Shown here: positions 1 through 7,605 of the stretch, in pieces
Layout: the number at the start of each line of letters is the position of its first letter
Numbering within the stretch: position 1 is the stretch's first letter
Assembly (NCBI GenBank): GCA_002361365.1
Contig: DEST01000063.1
Span: forward strand, 1 to 17,564
DNA length: 17,564 nt
Origin: Alphaproteobacteria bacterium UBA3307
GTDB taxonomy: Bacteria > Pseudomonadota > Alphaproteobacteria > RF32 > CAG-239
Direction of reading: 5' to 3'
The notes under the pieces: model-generated
What the model was told of the DNA's origin: nothing
Database searches by the model: none
The model's input: only the letters and a program-made list of their open reading frames with translations
Program-made: the position numbers and the translations under genes

Positions 1-1
1 A

Positions 2-925
2 AAAATAAATAATATATATGAAAATGGACGCGCTCTATGGATAAAAAGCAATAATTGGATGTTCCATAAAGGAGAATTTCAGCAAAAAGAAATAAGTAAT
101 GAAGAAATATTAGAGATAGCAAATCAAGTTAATAAGCTGAATGAATTTTGCCGAGAAAATAACATAAAAATGTATATGCTGATTGTGCCAAGCAAGGAGA
201 GTATATACTGTGAATTTTTACCGAAAGATTACCAAAAAATTATAGTTAATAACAAAATAAATGATTATGTAAATAATCTGATAAGCTATTTTAAGGTTCC
301 AACAGTTTATCCTTATGAAGAATTGCGTCAGGCAAGTCAAAAAGATTTTGTCTTTTTTAAGCAAACGCATCATTGGTCGGATTGGGGCGCGTATAACGGA
401 TACTTAGCTCTTATGGAACTTATCAAGAAAGATTATCCGCTTATTCATATAAGTAAATTAGATGAATACAAAAAAACAACGTCTAAACTAATCAGAGAAG
501 ATTGGGATAGACGTTATGATATCGGTCAAACAACAGGAATATTGCGGATTAATAAAGACCATGCATATAAAAAAATATTGAAGGACGATTATATTTATTA
601 TAATCATAAAAATGAAATAAAACCGATAATTACGGATAATGATTCAAGAAAAGAAAAATATTTCAAAAATCCGCAGCAAGCAGATGCACCGCGTTTATTT
701 TTGACAGGTACAAGTATGAATGAGGACTTCTTACAATTTTTACCATACAGCTTTTCAGAGTTAAAATATTATCGTTTAAATAATGTAAAAAAGGTTAGAA
801 AAGAAAAAGTGTTTAACTTGTTGAAACGTTATAAAAAAGATATTTTGGATTATAAACCGGATATCCTTATTTTATGTATTACGGTAGGAAATTTATCTCA
901 ATTAGTAAATTTAACCAAGGACTAA
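2..925 (+). CDS. AlgJ/AlgX-like SGNH-fold O-acetyltransferase, 5' end outside the window
   Basis: Probable periplasmic or membrane-anchored SGNH-type protein that works with an AlgI-like MBOAT to acetylate a surface polysaccharide. The first visible ATG (position 59) is not the start: the frame stays open back to base 2 and encodes an NNWMFHKGE segment like the internal tryptophan-phenylalanine motif of this family, so the gene begins before the window and 307 residues are visible. Counting from that internal Met, an HHW motif lies at residues 104-106 within KQTHHWSDWGAY, and a GTS motif with the probable nucleophile serine is at 217-219. The family motif is Asp-x-His-Trp; here the Asp position is Thr. 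The stop is 4 bases before the MBOAT gene, whose ribosome binding site overlaps this gene's end, so the two are probably co-translated. The DNA is visibly more AT-rich than the next gene. The family call is good; the acetylated substrate is unknown. Confidence 0.72.
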   Translation, partial: KINNIYENGRALWIKSNNWMFHKGEFQQKEISNEEILEIANQVNKLNEFCRENNIKMYMLIVPSKESIYCEFLPKDYQKIIVNNKINDYVNNLISYFKVPTVYPYEELRQASQKDFVFFKQTHHWSDWGAYNGYLALMELIKKDYPLIHISKLDEYKKTTSKLIREDWDRRYDIGQTTGILRINKDHAYKKILKDDYIYYNHKNEIKPIITDNDSRKEKYFKNPQQADAPRLFLTGTSMNEDFLQFLPYSFSELKYYRLNNVKKVRKEKVFNLLKRYKKDILDYKPDILILCITVGNLSQLVNLTKD

Positions 926-929
926 GCCG

Positions 930-2333
930 ATGCTGTTTTCTTCTATGACATTTATTTATATGTTTCTGCCGCTTGTATGTACGGTATATTTGTTGGCACG
1001 CAAAGAGTTGCAAAATTATATTCTGCTGATTGCTAGTATTATTTTTTATGCATGGGGTGAGCCGAGCTATTTGGCAATTATGATTCTGACGATTTTGGTG
1101 AATTATATCGGTGCAAATTATATCAGCCGCAGTCATAACAAAACACATCGGGCAATTTTATTGACATTGACGATTTTGGCAGACTTAGGGGTATTGTTCT
1201 ATTTTAAATACTTTAATTTTGTAGCGGAAAATCTGAATACTTTACTGCACGCCGATATTCATTTTATCAAAGTAATTATGCCGATTGGTATCTCATTTTA
1301 TACATTTCAGGCGCTCAGTTATGTGGCCGATGTGTATCGGGGCGAAGTTAAGGCGCAGCGCGACATATATAAATTGGCATTGTATATTTGCCTGTTTCCG
1401 CAGTTGATTGCCGGTCCGATTGTTAAATATCACGATGTGGACGAGCAAATCGAAAAACGCGACGTTACATTTGAAAAAGTGTCTTACGGTATTAAGCGCT
1501 TTATTATCGGACTTTCTAAAAAGATGCTGATTGCCAATACTTTGGGAGCGGTGGCCGATAAAATATTTTCGCAGCCGGTAGAACAATTTGATGCTCTGAC
1601 TGCGTGGTTGGGCGCGGTGGCATACAGTTTTCAGCTGTTTTATGATTTTAGCGGCTATTCGGATATGGCTATCGGACTGGGTTCGATTTTCGGCTTTAAG
1701 TTTTTGGAGAACTTTAATTATCCTTATATTTCGCGTTCGATTACCGAATTTTGGCGGCGCTGGCATATTTCTCTTTCGACTTGGTTTAAGGAATATTTGT
1801 ATATTCCGCTCGGCGGCAATCGGGTGGCAAAATGGCGTAATTATATGAATTTATTTATTGTGTTTCTGGCTACGGGTTTTTGGCACGGAGCAGCTTGGAG
1901 CTTCATTTTCTGGGGTTTGTGGCACGGAATGTTTATAATCTTTGAAAAAGCGACCGGTTGGCATAAAAGAGAAGGCTTGTTAATCGGCTTTGTGCAGCAT
2001 ATCTATTGTATTTTGGCATTTGTTATCGGGTGGGTGATGTTTAGAGCCGATACGATGTCGTATGCTTGGCAATACATAAAAAATATGTTCGGATTGATTA
2101 AAGAACATCACGTTATTTACAGTTTAGCATATTATATTGATAATATTGAAAAAATAGCGTTTAGTGCGGCGTTTTGGTGCGCTATGCCGATTTTCGGGAA
2201 GATTTTGCAAATTCCTCATCGGTATAAAGTTTTCCGCACATTGGTAAATGTTTGGTTGATAGTTTTGTTGATATTATCAACATCATTTATCGCCGCGTCT
2301 ACGTATAATCCGTTTATTTATTTTCGCTTTTAG
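930..2333 (+). CDS. MBOAT-family membrane O-acyltransferase (AlgI/DltB-like)
   Basis: A 467-residue polytopic inner-membrane protein of the MBOAT family, the usual length for AlgI-type enzymes. These take an acyl (usually acetyl) group from a cytoplasmic donor and pass it across the membrane for modification of an exported glycan. Hallmarks are an FWRRWHIS motif (His279), the following YLYIPLGGNR segment, and TGFWHGAAW (His319, the position of the invariant MBOAT histidine), then WGLWHG (His332). Hydrophobic segments run through the whole protein. The ATG at 930 follows the upstream stop by 4 bases with AAGG at 917-920 as ribosome binding site, so it is coupled to the AlgJ/AlgX-like gene. That pairing matches alginate-type and other O-acetylation loci and argues for polysaccharide acetylation rather than D-alanylation. 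The target polymer cannot be read from the window. Confidence 0.9.
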   Translation: MLFSSMTFIYMFLPLVCTVYLLARKELQNYILLIASIIFYAWGEPSYLAIMILTILVNYIGANYISRSHNKTHRAILLTLTILADLGVLFYFKYFNFVAENLNTLLHADIHFIKVIMPIGISFYTFQALSYVADVYRGEVKAQRDIYKLALYICLFPQLIAGPIVKYHDVDEQIEKRDVTFEKVSYGIKRFIIGLSKKMLIANTLGAVADKIFSQPVEQFDALTAWLGAVAYSFQLFYDFSGYSDMAIGLGSIFGFKFLENFNYPYISRSITEFWRRWHISLSTWFKEYLYIPLGGNRVAKWRNYMNLFIVFLATGFWHGAAWSFIFWGLWHGMFIIFEKATGWHKREGLLIGFVQHIYCILAFVIGWVMFRADTMSYAWQYIKNMFGLIKEHHVIYSLAYYIDNIEKIAFSAAFWCAMPIFGKILQIPHRYKVFRTLVNVWLIVLLILSTSFIAASTYNPFIYFRF

Positions 2334-2388
2334 TTTAGAAAAAGAGATAAAATTCAACTAGTTAAATTACTAAGCTAATGCTGCGTGT

Positions 2389-2910
2389 TTATTTGTGTTC
2401 TTCGCGGAATTTTTCCAGCCTTTTTAGCAGGCGGGAGCGCTTGAGGCGGCTCAGATGGTCAATATATAAAATACCGTCCAGATGATCAATTTCGTGCTGC
2501 AGAATAATCGCCAACAATTCGTCGGCCAAAATTTCTTGCTCTCTACCATTATAGTCAGTATAGCGTACGCGGACACGCTCAAAGCGTTCAACTTCTGCAC
2601 GTTGGTCGGGCAGGGAAAGACAGCCTTCATTGAAAATTACGGTTTCTTCCGAGCGCCAGATAATTTCCGGATTTATCAAATACATCGGTCGCCGTGCCGA
2701 CAAATCTTCGTCGCTCGGGTTAGAATCAAGTACGATAATGCGTTTGGTAACACCAACCTGAGGTGCGGCCAATCCGCAACCTTTATCAACGTACATCGTT
2801 TCTAACATATCGTCCAAAAATTTGCGCAACTCGTCGTCAACTTTGGTAACGCGTGTGCATTTTTGACGTAACACTTCGTCCGGATATTCATAAAGTTTTA
2901 ATACAGCCAT
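2389..2910 (-). CDS. def: Peptide deformylase
   Basis: Cytoplasmic metalloenzyme that removes the N-formyl group from nascent proteins. All three family motifs are intact in 173 residues, a normal length: GCGLAAPQ (44-51), EGCLSLP (95-101, metal ligand Cys97) and QHEIDH (138-143, metal ligands His139 and His143, catalytic Glu140). The ATG is preceded by a strong AAGGAGG site at 8-base spacing. The gene is the last of the hydA-murF-nrdR-nusB-def run, 9 bases after nusB. The formyltransferase gene fmt, a common neighbour of def, is not next to it. It converges on the MBOAT gene with only 55 bases between the stops and no clear T-rich terminator there. Confidence 0.96.
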   Translation of the reverse strand: MAVLKLYEYPDEVLRQKCTRVTKVDDELRKFLDDMLETMYVDKGCGLAAPQVGVTKRIIVLDSNPSDEDLSARRPMYLINPEIIWRSEETVIFNEGCLSLPDQRAEVERFERVRVRYTDYNGREQEILADELLAIILQHEIDHLDGILYIDHLSRLKRSRLLKRLEKFREEHK

Positions 2911-2919
2911 TTTGCCTCC

Positions 2920-3405
2920 TTATTCTCTTATTGCATGGGCAATTTGGTCGAGGAGGGCATTGACCATCTTAGGCTCATTTTTGCTGAAAAACGCATAGGC
3001 CAAGTCAACATATTCCTGAATCAGAATTTTGGTATCAACATCGGTGGTGTTGCTCAATTCATAAACCGCACTCAGTAACAATGCCTGCATGGTGCCATTC
3101 ATGCGCTCATAACTCCATTCGCCGTGCAAATAGTGGTTGAGAGATTTTTCCAAATCTTCTTTATGCGATTGTATGCCGCGCACCAGTTTCTCGAAATATT
3201 CGGTATCAATCGGTCCGAGTTCCACCATATTTTCGGTGTTGTCGTCATTATCTTCAATTGCAAAACGACCGACCTTGCCTTGCACAAAGTCCTCAATAAC
3301 CTCGTCAACTGGAAGTTGGCCGAGCGCAATCATATAATTGGCTTGAACAGCAGCTAAACGAGCTCCTGATTTCATTTTGATTTTTGTTGATACAAACTTA
3401 GACAT
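2920..3405 (-). CDS. nusB: Transcription antitermination factor NusB
   Basis: Small all-helical protein that binds boxA RNA with NusE (S10) and supports antitermination on rRNA operons. The N-terminal helix region (around GARLAAVQANYMIALGQ) and the C-terminal stretch (DVDTKILIQEYVDLAYAFF, then KMVNALLDQIAHAIRE) are typical of the family. I start at 3405 (MSKFVST, 161 residues), not at the upstream ATG at 3423. The 3423 codon directly abuts the AGGAGG sequence, whereas the 3405 ATG sits 9 bases after it. The nrdR stop codon lies one base before this ATG (TAATATG), so nusB is translationally coupled to nrdR. An acidic stretch at about residues 56-64 (EDNDDNTEN) looks like a loop insertion. In many alphaproteobacteria nusB sits with ribH; here it does not. 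Confidence 0.9.
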   Translation of the reverse strand: MSKFVSTKIKMKSGARLAAVQANYMIALGQLPVDEVIEDFVQGKVGRFAIEDNDDNTENMVELGPIDTEYFEKLVRGIQSHKEDLEKSLNHYLHGEWSYERMNGTMQALLLSAVYELSNTTDVDTKILIQEYVDLAYAFFSKNEPKMVNALLDQIAHAIRE

Positions 3406-3406
3406 A

Positions 3407-3874
3407 TTATTCTTCCTCCTCATTATCGTCGCCTAATTTTTCTATTGTTGCCACAAATTCGTTGACATCTTTAAAGTCTTTGTAAACAGAGGCAAAGCGA
3501 ATATAGGCAATTTTATCCAAGTGCGCCAATGCATTCATAACGCTTTCGCCGATTTGGGTGGTGGTAATTTCGCTTTCGCCGGAATTTTCAAACTGGCGTT
3601 GCAGCGAAGTAACGATTTTATCAACCCGCTCGGATGAAATCGGGCGTTTGCGCACGGCCAGCAGAATGGACTTTGCCAGTTTATCGCGGTCAAACAAAGT
3701 TTTTTCGCCGTTTTTCTTTATCACAATCAATTCGCGCAGAGAAACCCTTTCAAAGGTGGTGAAACGCGAACCGCATTCCGGACACTCACGGCGGCGGCGA
3801 ATGGCGGTATTATCGTCGGTGTTGCGCGAATCTTTCACTTGAGTTTCATCACAGCCGCAAAACGGACATTTCAT
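3407..3874 (-). CDS. nrdR: Transcriptional repressor NrdR (ribonucleotide reductase regulator)
   Basis: Zinc-ribbon plus ATP-cone repressor that senses ATP/dATP and represses ribonucleotide reductase genes. The 155 residues match the family's usual length. The N-terminal zinc ribbon has Cys3, Cys6, Cys31 and Cys34 (CPFC and CPEC), with RRRREC and RFTTFER between and after them. The ATP-cone domain covers about residues 49-139 (IVIKKNGEKTLFDRDKL and following), and the C-terminus is an acidic tail ending EEEE. The ATG overlaps the murF stop by one base (TAATG). No nrd genes or obvious NrdR boxes were noticed in this window, so its targets are elsewhere. Confidence 0.96.
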   Translation of the reverse strand: MKCPFCGCDETQVKDSRNTDDNTAIRRRRECPECGSRFTTFERVSLRELIVIKKNGEKTLFDRDKLAKSILLAVRKRPISSERVDKIVTSLQRQFENSGESEITTTQIGESVMNALAHLDKIAYIRFASVYKDFKDVNEFVATIEKLGDDNEEEE

Positions 3875-5199
3875 TACTTCTCTCCCTGTTTAATAAGTTC
3901 TTCGGTTACCTGATACATTTTAGAAGAATATCTGGCTCCTTTTATAAGGATAATATCGCCGTTTTGCAAGAGGTTATTCAGCAAAAAGTCGGCTACACCG
4001 TCTTTATTTTCAAAATAAAATTGCGTTTTTTCGGCAGGTAATTCAGCCAACATATCACGCATTTCCGGACAAACGCCGATAACAATATCAATGGAAGAAT
4101 CTGCCAGAACTTTGCCAATTTCCTTATGGCGCGCCTGCGATGTGTCGCCAAGTTCGGCCATTTTACCGAGAGCTACAATTTTACGACCGGTTGCCGGCAT
4201 TTTATCAAGGCTTTTAATAGCCATAATCATTGCTTCCGGCTGGCCTGAATAGCTGTCGTCAATCAAGGTGTAACCTCCGCCGTTTGCCAGTTTCAGCTTG
4301 TGTTGCTTGCCGCGTCCGTCCAATGCACCGAAGTCTTTAATGTATGATGCTGCTTTTTCCACATCTAAACCGAGCGCCTGTATCACGCTTAAAGCGCACC
4401 ACGCGTTATACAGATATTGTTCGCCGCTTTCTTGGGTGGTAAAATTATCGGTAGGGCGTGCGTTTTTGCCGAATTTGATAACTTTATCGGTTCTTAAACG
4501 TGCCTGTTTTTCCAATATATCGGCAAAATTGGTATCGGCATTGATAATAGCCGCACCGCCTTCTTGCAAACCCTCAAAAATTTCGGCTTTGGCGTAGGCA
4601 ATACCTTCAAAACTGTCAAAAAACTCAATATGCATCGGATAAACGTTGGTAATCAGTGCAATATCCGGTTTTACCAGATTGGTCAGATATGAGATTTCGC
4701 CTTTGGCGCTCATACCCATTTCAATCACGGCATATTCGGCGCTCATATCAATTTCACATAGGCTTTGCGGTACTCCGACGAAGTTGTTGTGATTACCGCT
4801 TGTGGCGTAAGTTTTGCCGAATTTGGAGAGTAAAAAGGCGATTTCTTCCTTGGTGGTGGTTTTGCCGGCACTTCCGGTTAAGCCGATGACTGTACCCTTA
4901 AACAAACTGCGGTTATAGGCGCCAATTTTGCCGTAAGCCTTGAGTGTATCATCAACAATAAGCTGTTTTTCCGGTGAAATATCGGCAATCAAGCGTTCCA
5001 CCACAACAAGCGGACAGCCGGCTGTTATAACATCTTTTACAAAATCATGAGCATCGAAACGTTCTCCCTTGAGAGCAATAAACAGGGTGTGAGAATCAAT
5101 CTTACGGCTGTCAGTGGATATTTTATCGATTTCCACCGACACAACTTTATTTTTAACCCCAAATATTTCCGCTAATTTTTCCGAAGATATTTTTTCCAT
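3874..5199 (-). CDS. murF: UDP-N-acetylmuramoyl-tripeptide--D-alanyl-D-alanine ligase MurF
   Basis: ATP-dependent cytoplasmic ligase that adds D-Ala-D-Ala to the UDP-MurNAc-tripeptide, the last cytoplasmic step of peptidoglycan precursor synthesis. The 441 residues show an N-terminal UDP-binding part, a P-loop GLTGSAGKTTTKE at 106-118, the MurF-typical HNNFVGVP at about 137-144, and the C-terminal Mur-ligase domain ending KGARYSSKM. The usual DSYNANP segment reads DSYSGQP here. The gene starts 2 bases after the hydrogenase stop, with only a weak GAG-type ribosome binding site inside the end of hydA, so translation probably depends on hydA coupling. It overlaps nrdR by one base. It stands outside a mur/fts division cluster. 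The alanine racemase that feeds the same pathway is about 9.6 kb away in this window. Confidence 0.94.
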   Translation of the reverse strand: MEKISSEKLAEIFGVKNKVVSVEIDKISTDSRKIDSHTLFIALKGERFDAHDFVKDVITAGCPLVVVERLIADISPEKQLIVDDTLKAYGKIGAYNRSLFKGTVIGLTGSAGKTTTKEEIAFLLSKFGKTYATSGNHNNFVGVPQSLCEIDMSAEYAVIEMGMSAKGEISYLTNLVKPDIALITNVYPMHIEFFDSFEGIAYAKAEIFEGLQEGGAAIINADTNFADILEKQARLRTDKVIKFGKNARPTDNFTTQESGEQYLYNAWCALSVIQALGLDVEKAASYIKDFGALDGRGKQHKLKLANGGGYTLIDDSYSGQPEAMIMAIKSLDKMPATGRKIVALGKMAELGDTSQARHKEIGKVLADSSIDIVIGVCPEMRDMLAELPAEKTQFYFENKDGVADFLLNNLLQNGDIILIKGARYSSKMYQVTEELIKQGEK

Positions 5200-5201
5200 A
5201 A

Positions 5202-6644
5202 TTATTTCTCGATATCAGTACTTGTTTTGACGTAATTCTCGACCATAACCGCCGCTTTTTTTGCCATACAGGTAGTTCCCGGACCGGCAATGCAACCGCC
5301 TTCACAACACATAACCTCTATCATATTACAATCGGCAGGAGGATTGGTCACATAACGCTTGAGTTTTTTAATTGCTTCCGGATTAAGACCGTTGATGGCT
5401 TCCGGCTTATACAGCGCCTTATCGCCGACCACAAACTCAACAGCACCGGCAACCCCGCCGGAAAGCGGATAGCGGCGTCCCTGAGCCGAAGATTCAACAG
5501 CAAACTTATCAGCTTCCATTTCCGCAACTTTAATACCGGCGGCATCCAAGAGAGCGGTTGCTTCCTCAAACACCAGAACATTATCGACATTCGGATTTTT
5601 TTCGGCCTCTAAGCGTTTAGCCAAGCACGGACCGACAAATACGGTATGATATTCCGGATGAGCCTTCTTAACGATTTCGGCGATGTAATACATCGGGCTG
5701 CCGGTGTTTGATACAAACGGTTTTATTTCCGGAATATGCTTTTCGGTGGCGGCTATCCACGCCGGACAGCACGAAGTCGTCATAAACTTGGCGCCTTCTT
5801 CCATACGCTCGATAAATTCTGCCGCCTCGTTGCGGGTGGTAACATCGGCACCTTGCGCCACTTCCACCACCTCATCAAAACCGAGCTTTTTGAAAGCGGC
5901 AATAACTTTGCCCAAATCGTTGCCGAATTGACCGATAACCGCCGGAGCCAACATAGCAACCGTCTTTTTGTTCGGGTTTTTAACGGCGTTTAAAACGTCG
6001 ATAATCTGCGAATTATGCGCGATTGCACCGAACGGGCAGGAGAGCAAGCATTTGCCGCAAGAAATACATTTGTCTTGATCGATAAATTCTCTGCCGTCAT
6101 TTTCTTTACCGAGAGCACCCACCGGACAAGCATCTTCACACGGAACAACAGCTTTATGAATAGCACTGTACGGGCAGTTGGAATAACAAATACCGCATTT
6201 TATGCACAAATCTTGATTGATATGTGCTTGATTTTCTACCGTAATGGCTTTTTTGGGGCAGTTCACTTCGCACGGACGAGCGTAACAGCCTTGGCACTGG
6301 TCGCTGACAATATAGCATTTTGATTTGCAACCGTTGCAGGCCTCGCGAATAACCGAAACGGTGGCTTTTTGCGGTGCGATGCGGGCAAGTGTTTCGCCCA
6401 CTAGTTCGGATAATTTGGTATCAGACGGTAAAAAAGCCGGAGTATATCCCATTGCGGCGGCACATTGCATTTTAACCACCAGACGGTCGCGGCCTAGCGA
6501 GCCGCGTTTGGCCGGAGTGTCGTCCGGCAAAATCAGGTTCGGCACATTATTAATGTCGGCAAAATTATTTTCCATAAAACTCTTGGCAACCGCGGTCAAA
6601 ACCGCCAATCTCATAAACGCAGCGTTATTTTTAGGCGTCAGCAT
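5202..6644 (-). CDS. [FeFe] hydrogenase, monomeric, group B-like
   Basis: Catalyses reversible H2 formation, probably taking electrons from ferredoxin in the cytoplasm. After an N-terminal part of about 100 residues come Fe-S motifs: Cys103/106/110, Cys117/120/125/129, Cys147/150/153/157 and Cys193/196/199/203 (CxxCxxCxxxCP), with Cys169 and Cys173 between. The H-cluster motifs are L1 TSCCPAW (290-296; Cys292 is the proton-transfer position, Cys293 the ligand), L2 VGPCLAKRLEAE (Cys340) and L3 VMCCEGGCIAGPG (ligands Cys447 and Cys451). L2 has GPC instead of the group A motif MPC, and the cysteine-rich segment before the ferredoxin domain fits group B enzymes. The 480 residues are complete. The start has AAAGGA at suitable spacing. 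HydF is encoded in this window at 12834-14045; HydE and HydG are not. The gene leads the operon murF-nrdR-nusB-def. Confidence 0.93.
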   Translation of the reverse strand: MLTPKNNAAFMRLAVLTAVAKSFMENNFADINNVPNLILPDDTPAKRGSLGRDRLVVKMQCAAAMGYTPAFLPSDTKLSELVGETLARIAPQKATVSVIREACNGCKSKCYIVSDQCQGCYARPCEVNCPKKAITVENQAHINQDLCIKCGICYSNCPYSAIHKAVVPCEDACPVGALGKENDGREFIDQDKCISCGKCLLSCPFGAIAHNSQIIDVLNAVKNPNKKTVAMLAPAVIGQFGNDLGKVIAAFKKLGFDEVVEVAQGADVTTRNEAAEFIERMEEGAKFMTTSCCPAWIAATEKHIPEIKPFVSNTGSPMYYIAEIVKKAHPEYHTVFVGPCLAKRLEAEKNPNVDNVLVFEEATALLDAAGIKVAEMEADKFAVESSAQGRRYPLSGGVAGAVEFVVGDKALYKPEAINGLNPEAIKKLKRYVTNPPADCNMIEVMCCEGGCIAGPGTTCMAKKAAVMVENYVKTSTDIEK

Positions 6645-6685
6645 CGAAAAAATCCTTTATAAAAGTTCATTAAAATTGTCTGCTC

Positions 6686-6713
6686 ATCATAACTGAATAA
6701 GCATAAAAATCAA
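6686..6713 (-). promoter_or_regulatory. Candidate sigma-70 promoter for the hydrogenase operon
   Basis: On the minus strand TTGATT (6713-6708) and TATGAT (6691-6686) are separated by 16 bases, and the hydA ATG follows about 40 bases after the -10. No full FNR-type palindrome (TTGAT-N4-ATCAA) is apparent beside it. Predicted from sequence only. Confidence 0.5.
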
Positions 6714-6869
6714 TAGTTTTTTAGTATATTTTATAAAAAAGATTAAAACAACAAATCATAAATATCTGGCGTCAAGTATTATTTTTAGTTATAAATATAG
6801 ACTTTAGTTCTAAGCTCTCTTTATTTACACTTTAAGTGACATATATTGAAAACCGAAAAGGAGAATACT

Positions 6870-7058
6870 ATGCAACAACAGAACATAATGAATGTGCTTT
6901 TAGGCGATTTGATGCGTCCGCGGCTTTCCGATGAAATAACTTTAAATACCAAAATTATCAGTGAATTAGTTGATGGTTGGGACCGGCAAAAATATGTTTT
7001 TCCAACTGAAAAAATAAATTTCAGACATAAACAAAGCAAGAAATACAGGCTGATGTAG
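6870..7058 (+). CDS. Small protein of unknown function (62 residues)
   Basis: I do not recognise this family. The ATG at 6870 is preceded by a clear AAAGGAG site at 6857-6863, a good reason to think it is translated; a longer version from a TTG at 6846 would place that site inside the gene and is less likely. The product is mixed-charge with no membrane segment or cysteine, and it ends in a basic tail (FRHKQSKKYRLM). A central part reads LNTKIISELVDGW. It lies divergent from hydA, about 225 bases from its start, and is followed 97 bases later by another small unknown gene in the same direction; the two may be one transcript. Because it is so short, a chance ORF cannot be excluded. Confidence 0.5.
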   Translation: MQQQNIMNVLLGDLMRPRLSDEITLNTKIISELVDGWDRQKYVFPTEKINFRHKQSKKYRLM

Positions 7059-7155
7059 TATGATAAATTTTCAAGATGTCTTATAAGGTAGGCTTGTGTT
7101 TCATCAATCAATAATTATTTTGGCATTGTCCCAATTATTTTGATGAGGTTTTAAA

Positions 7156-7425
7156 ATGAAAAAAATTAAAGAAGACGAATATGTCCGTTTGGAAGATTGT
7201 TTGATGTATGCCGGAACAATTTATGATACTTTTGAAGCTTTGGAAGAAGTTATGGGTAAACTCAAACTTGAACGGCCGTTATTTTTAACTTATATGGCAA
7301 AAAAAGAATTTGCTTCTGCTGTTTTTCAGGCAGCCGGTGAAACCGAAGATGTATCTCGGACAGTGGCAGAAAATCCGCCGTCTTATATCGAAATATTTAA
7401 TCCAAATTATCAAAATTTACAATAA
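7156..7425 (+). CDS. Small acidic protein of unknown function (89 residues)
   Basis: I do not recognise this family. GAGG at 7145-7148 lies 7 bases before the ATG. The product is acidic with an amphipathic, probably helical N-terminal half (YDTFEALEEVMGKLKLERP), a single cysteine (Cys15) and no signal peptide or membrane segment. A well-formed intrinsic terminator begins about 60 bases after the stop, so this gene closes a transcript that probably includes the 62-residue gene upstream. Nothing in the sequence points to a catalytic role; a small cytoplasmic binding or regulatory protein is possible but unproven. Confidence 0.6.
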   Translation: MKKIKEDEYVRLEDCLMYAGTIYDTFEALEEVMGKLKLERPLFLTYMAKKEFASAVFQAAGETEDVSRTVAENPPSYIEIFNPNYQNLQ

Positions 7426-7485
7426 AACAATACCGGTATACTGGAAATGAAATATACTTTCTGAAATTTTTCTCAGTATTTAATG

Positions 7486-7522
7486 TAAAGCTTGTCATTT
7501 TGGGCAGGCTTTAGACTTTTTT
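7486..7522 (+). terminator. Intrinsic terminator after the two small unknown genes
   Basis: An 11-base-pair stem (arms 7486-7496 and 7503-7513, with two G-U pairs in RNA) closes a six-base loop and is followed by six T at 7517-7522. Confidence 0.85.
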
Positions 7523-7554
7523 AAAACGTTTAAATGTTTGCGGCCAAAAAAATG

Positions 7555-7583
7555 TTGTGTTTTACACTGATATTGTGTATAGT
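7555..7583 (+). promoter_or_regulatory. Candidate sigma-70 promoter for the rRNA methyltransferase gene
   Basis: TTGTGT (7555-7560) and TATAGT (7578-7583) are separated by 17 bases and lie just upstream of the chosen start at 7606. Because this promoter falls inside the longer ORF that begins at 7534, it supports the shorter gene. Confidence 0.6.
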
Positions 7584-7605
7584 TTCTTGCAAAAGAGAGG
7601 AAAAT

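Noticed and set aside
59..61. ATG at 59 as the start of the first gene
   Set aside because: The frame is open to the window edge, the upstream residues fit the family, and the local motif is an internal one.
1293..1766. Minus-strand ORF of 157 codons inside the MBOAT gene
   Set aside because: Shadow of the MBOAT frame; the MBOAT motifs show which strand is coding.
2334..2388. Terminator between the convergent MBOAT and def genes
   Set aside because: Only a loose TTAGTTTAG/CTAAGCTAA pairing with a 30-base loop is visible and no T-run follows, so I do not call it.
6645..6845. FNR-type site upstream of the hydrogenase
   Set aside because: Only half-sites are present; no TTGAT-N4-ATCAA palindrome was found.
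7059..7155. Hairpin with AATAAT/ATTATT arms between the two small genes as a riboswitch or terminator
   Set aside because: The stem is AT-only with a bulge and has no T-run; it fits no riboswitch class that I recognise.
7534..7605. N-terminal extension of the rRNA methyltransferase resembling a lipoprotein signal (MFAAKKMLCFTLILCIVSC)
   Set aside because: A good -35/-10 pair lies inside it and a proper ribosome binding site precedes the ATG at 7606; a cytoplasmic RNA methyltransferase should not carry a lipobox.
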